Part shown: positions 63,486 to 64,000 of the stretch, piece after piece | How positions within the stretch are numbered: position 1 is the first letter of the stretch | Layout of the letters: each line of letters opens with the position of its first letter | Assembly (NCBI GenBank): GCA_902826155.1 | Contig: CADEDU010000017.1 | Span: forward strand, 1-64,000 | From: an uncultured beta proteobacterium | Lineage (GTDB): Bacteria > Pseudomonadota > Gammaproteobacteria > Burkholderiales > SG8-39 | Direction: 5' to 3' | DNA: 64,000 nucleotides | Position numbers and translations under genes: made by a program | Notes under the pieces: model-generated | Told to the model about the DNA's origin: nothing | The model's database searches: none | Seen by the model: the letters and a program-made list of their open reading frames with translations, nothing else

Positions 63486-64000
63486 ACCGGCGCCCCAGCA
63501 CGTACGGTCGACATTTCACTCGCACATGGATCCGATGTTGATCCGGCGCGCAGCGCTTCTACGATATGGATCACCCCGAGGGCGGTTGAGATCGCTTGTA
63601 CTTCACGAACGTCGTCGAAGCCTGCTTGGCGAATCAAGGCAGGTAAGGCTCTGGTCACGTGGTCGCACGTCGTTTACAGTCCGTCCAAAGTCCGAAGTAG
63701 TCGAAGCAGCAATCGCGAGACCACACCTGTTGGTGCTCCCCAGTCGGCGATCAGGAGCCGCCCGCCTGGCTTCGTAACACGTCTGGCCTCGAACAATGCG
63801 CGGTACTTCTCCGTCTGATCGAGATGGTGGAATAACAAGCTCGAGACGACGAGATCGAAGGTTGAGGCTTCAAAGGGCAGGTGTTGGACCAACCCGTGTT
63901 CGAGGTTGACTAAAGCGCGGCACCCTTTCGCTTTCTTTTGTGCCAGTACTAGCGCGTGCAGGTCGGCGTCCAGCCCCGTTACGGCAGCGTCTCGATATGC
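63458..64000 (-). pseudogene. Methyltransferase copy A, partial at right edge, with internal TAA
   Basis: Enters from the right edge. One open minus-strand frame gives AAVTGLDADLHALVLAQ, QHLPFEASTFDLVVSSLLFH (motif with HHLD), VTKPGGRLLIADWGAPTG and RLLLRLLRTLDGL. TAA follows at 63674-63676, and the same frame then continues with HVTRALPALIRQAGFDDVRE to a stop at 63458. It belongs to the class I SAM methyltransferase fold. Whether the TAA ends a working shorter protein is unclear; the paralogue shows that the family extends past it. Confidence 0.65.

Noticed and set aside
1..64000. CRISPR arrays, rRNA and tRNA genes
   Set aside because: Looked for regularly spaced repeats, tRNA 3' arms and rRNA-like sequence; none recognised by eye.

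Overview
The window is high-GC DNA from a Gram-negative bacterium. Lipoproteins with lipoboxes, an MlaA homologue and a tripartite Cus efflux pump imply an outer membrane. Codon use and gene families suggest a betaproteobacterium (Burkholderiales-like). This is inference: no rRNA or tRNA gene was found to fix the taxonomy.

Layout. (1) 1-3.4 kb, minus strand: an L-lactate dehydrogenase cut by the left edge, overlapping a type II (archaeal-type) glyceraldehyde-3-phosphate dehydrogenase; then a GlgC lacking its C-terminal domain, a small His/Gly-rich membrane protein and a dead DUF5676-like gene. (2) 4.1-15.9 kb, plus strand: a compact conjugation operon in F-like order, pilin - TraL - TraE - TraK - TraB - TraV - TraC - unknown - TrbC-like - TraH-like - TraG-like, with many stop/start overlaps. 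(3) 15.9-19.4 kb: a decayed 240-bp-period repeat, a frameshifted excisionase-like gene, an intact galactose-oxidase-like gene and an IS256 transposase relic. (4) 19.6-30.8 kb: a cadmium/zinc/cobalt resistance module (cadR, cadA, transglutaminase-like gene, czcI-like gene, czcCBA and accessories) between two inverted 99-bp copies of one repeat. (5) 30.9-34.5 kb: an AAA ATPase overlapping a subtilisin-like protease, matching the ietAS plasmid-stability/anti-phage architecture. (6) 35.2-42.2 kb: more conjugative-element backbone: a coupling ATPase without its own membrane anchor plus a separate small membrane protein, a ParM-like actin with a probable ParR partner, a lytic transglycosylase, a RadC-like protein and unknown genes. 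(7) 42.3-59.0 kb: a copper island with cusCBA (CusF fused to CusB), two patatin-like lipoproteins, MlaA, a MerR regulator, a CueR-type operator driving a 27-residue peptide whose predicted mature end is GCPLCW, and a CopA ATPase. (8) 59.4-62.5 kb: pdxR-pdxS-pdxT for vitamin B6. (9) 62.5-64 kb: two decayed copies of a methyltransferase gene with a YHS fragment and a small membrane protein.

Overall this reads as an integrative/conjugative element or plasmid-like region. Its backbone is split by about 19 kb of metal-resistance and defence cargo, and it sits beside a copper island. No relaxase, integrase, TraU, TraN, rRNA, tRNA or CRISPR array was seen. The least described items are the CueR-operator/GCPLCW peptide unit and the copper-phospholipase-MlaA cluster.
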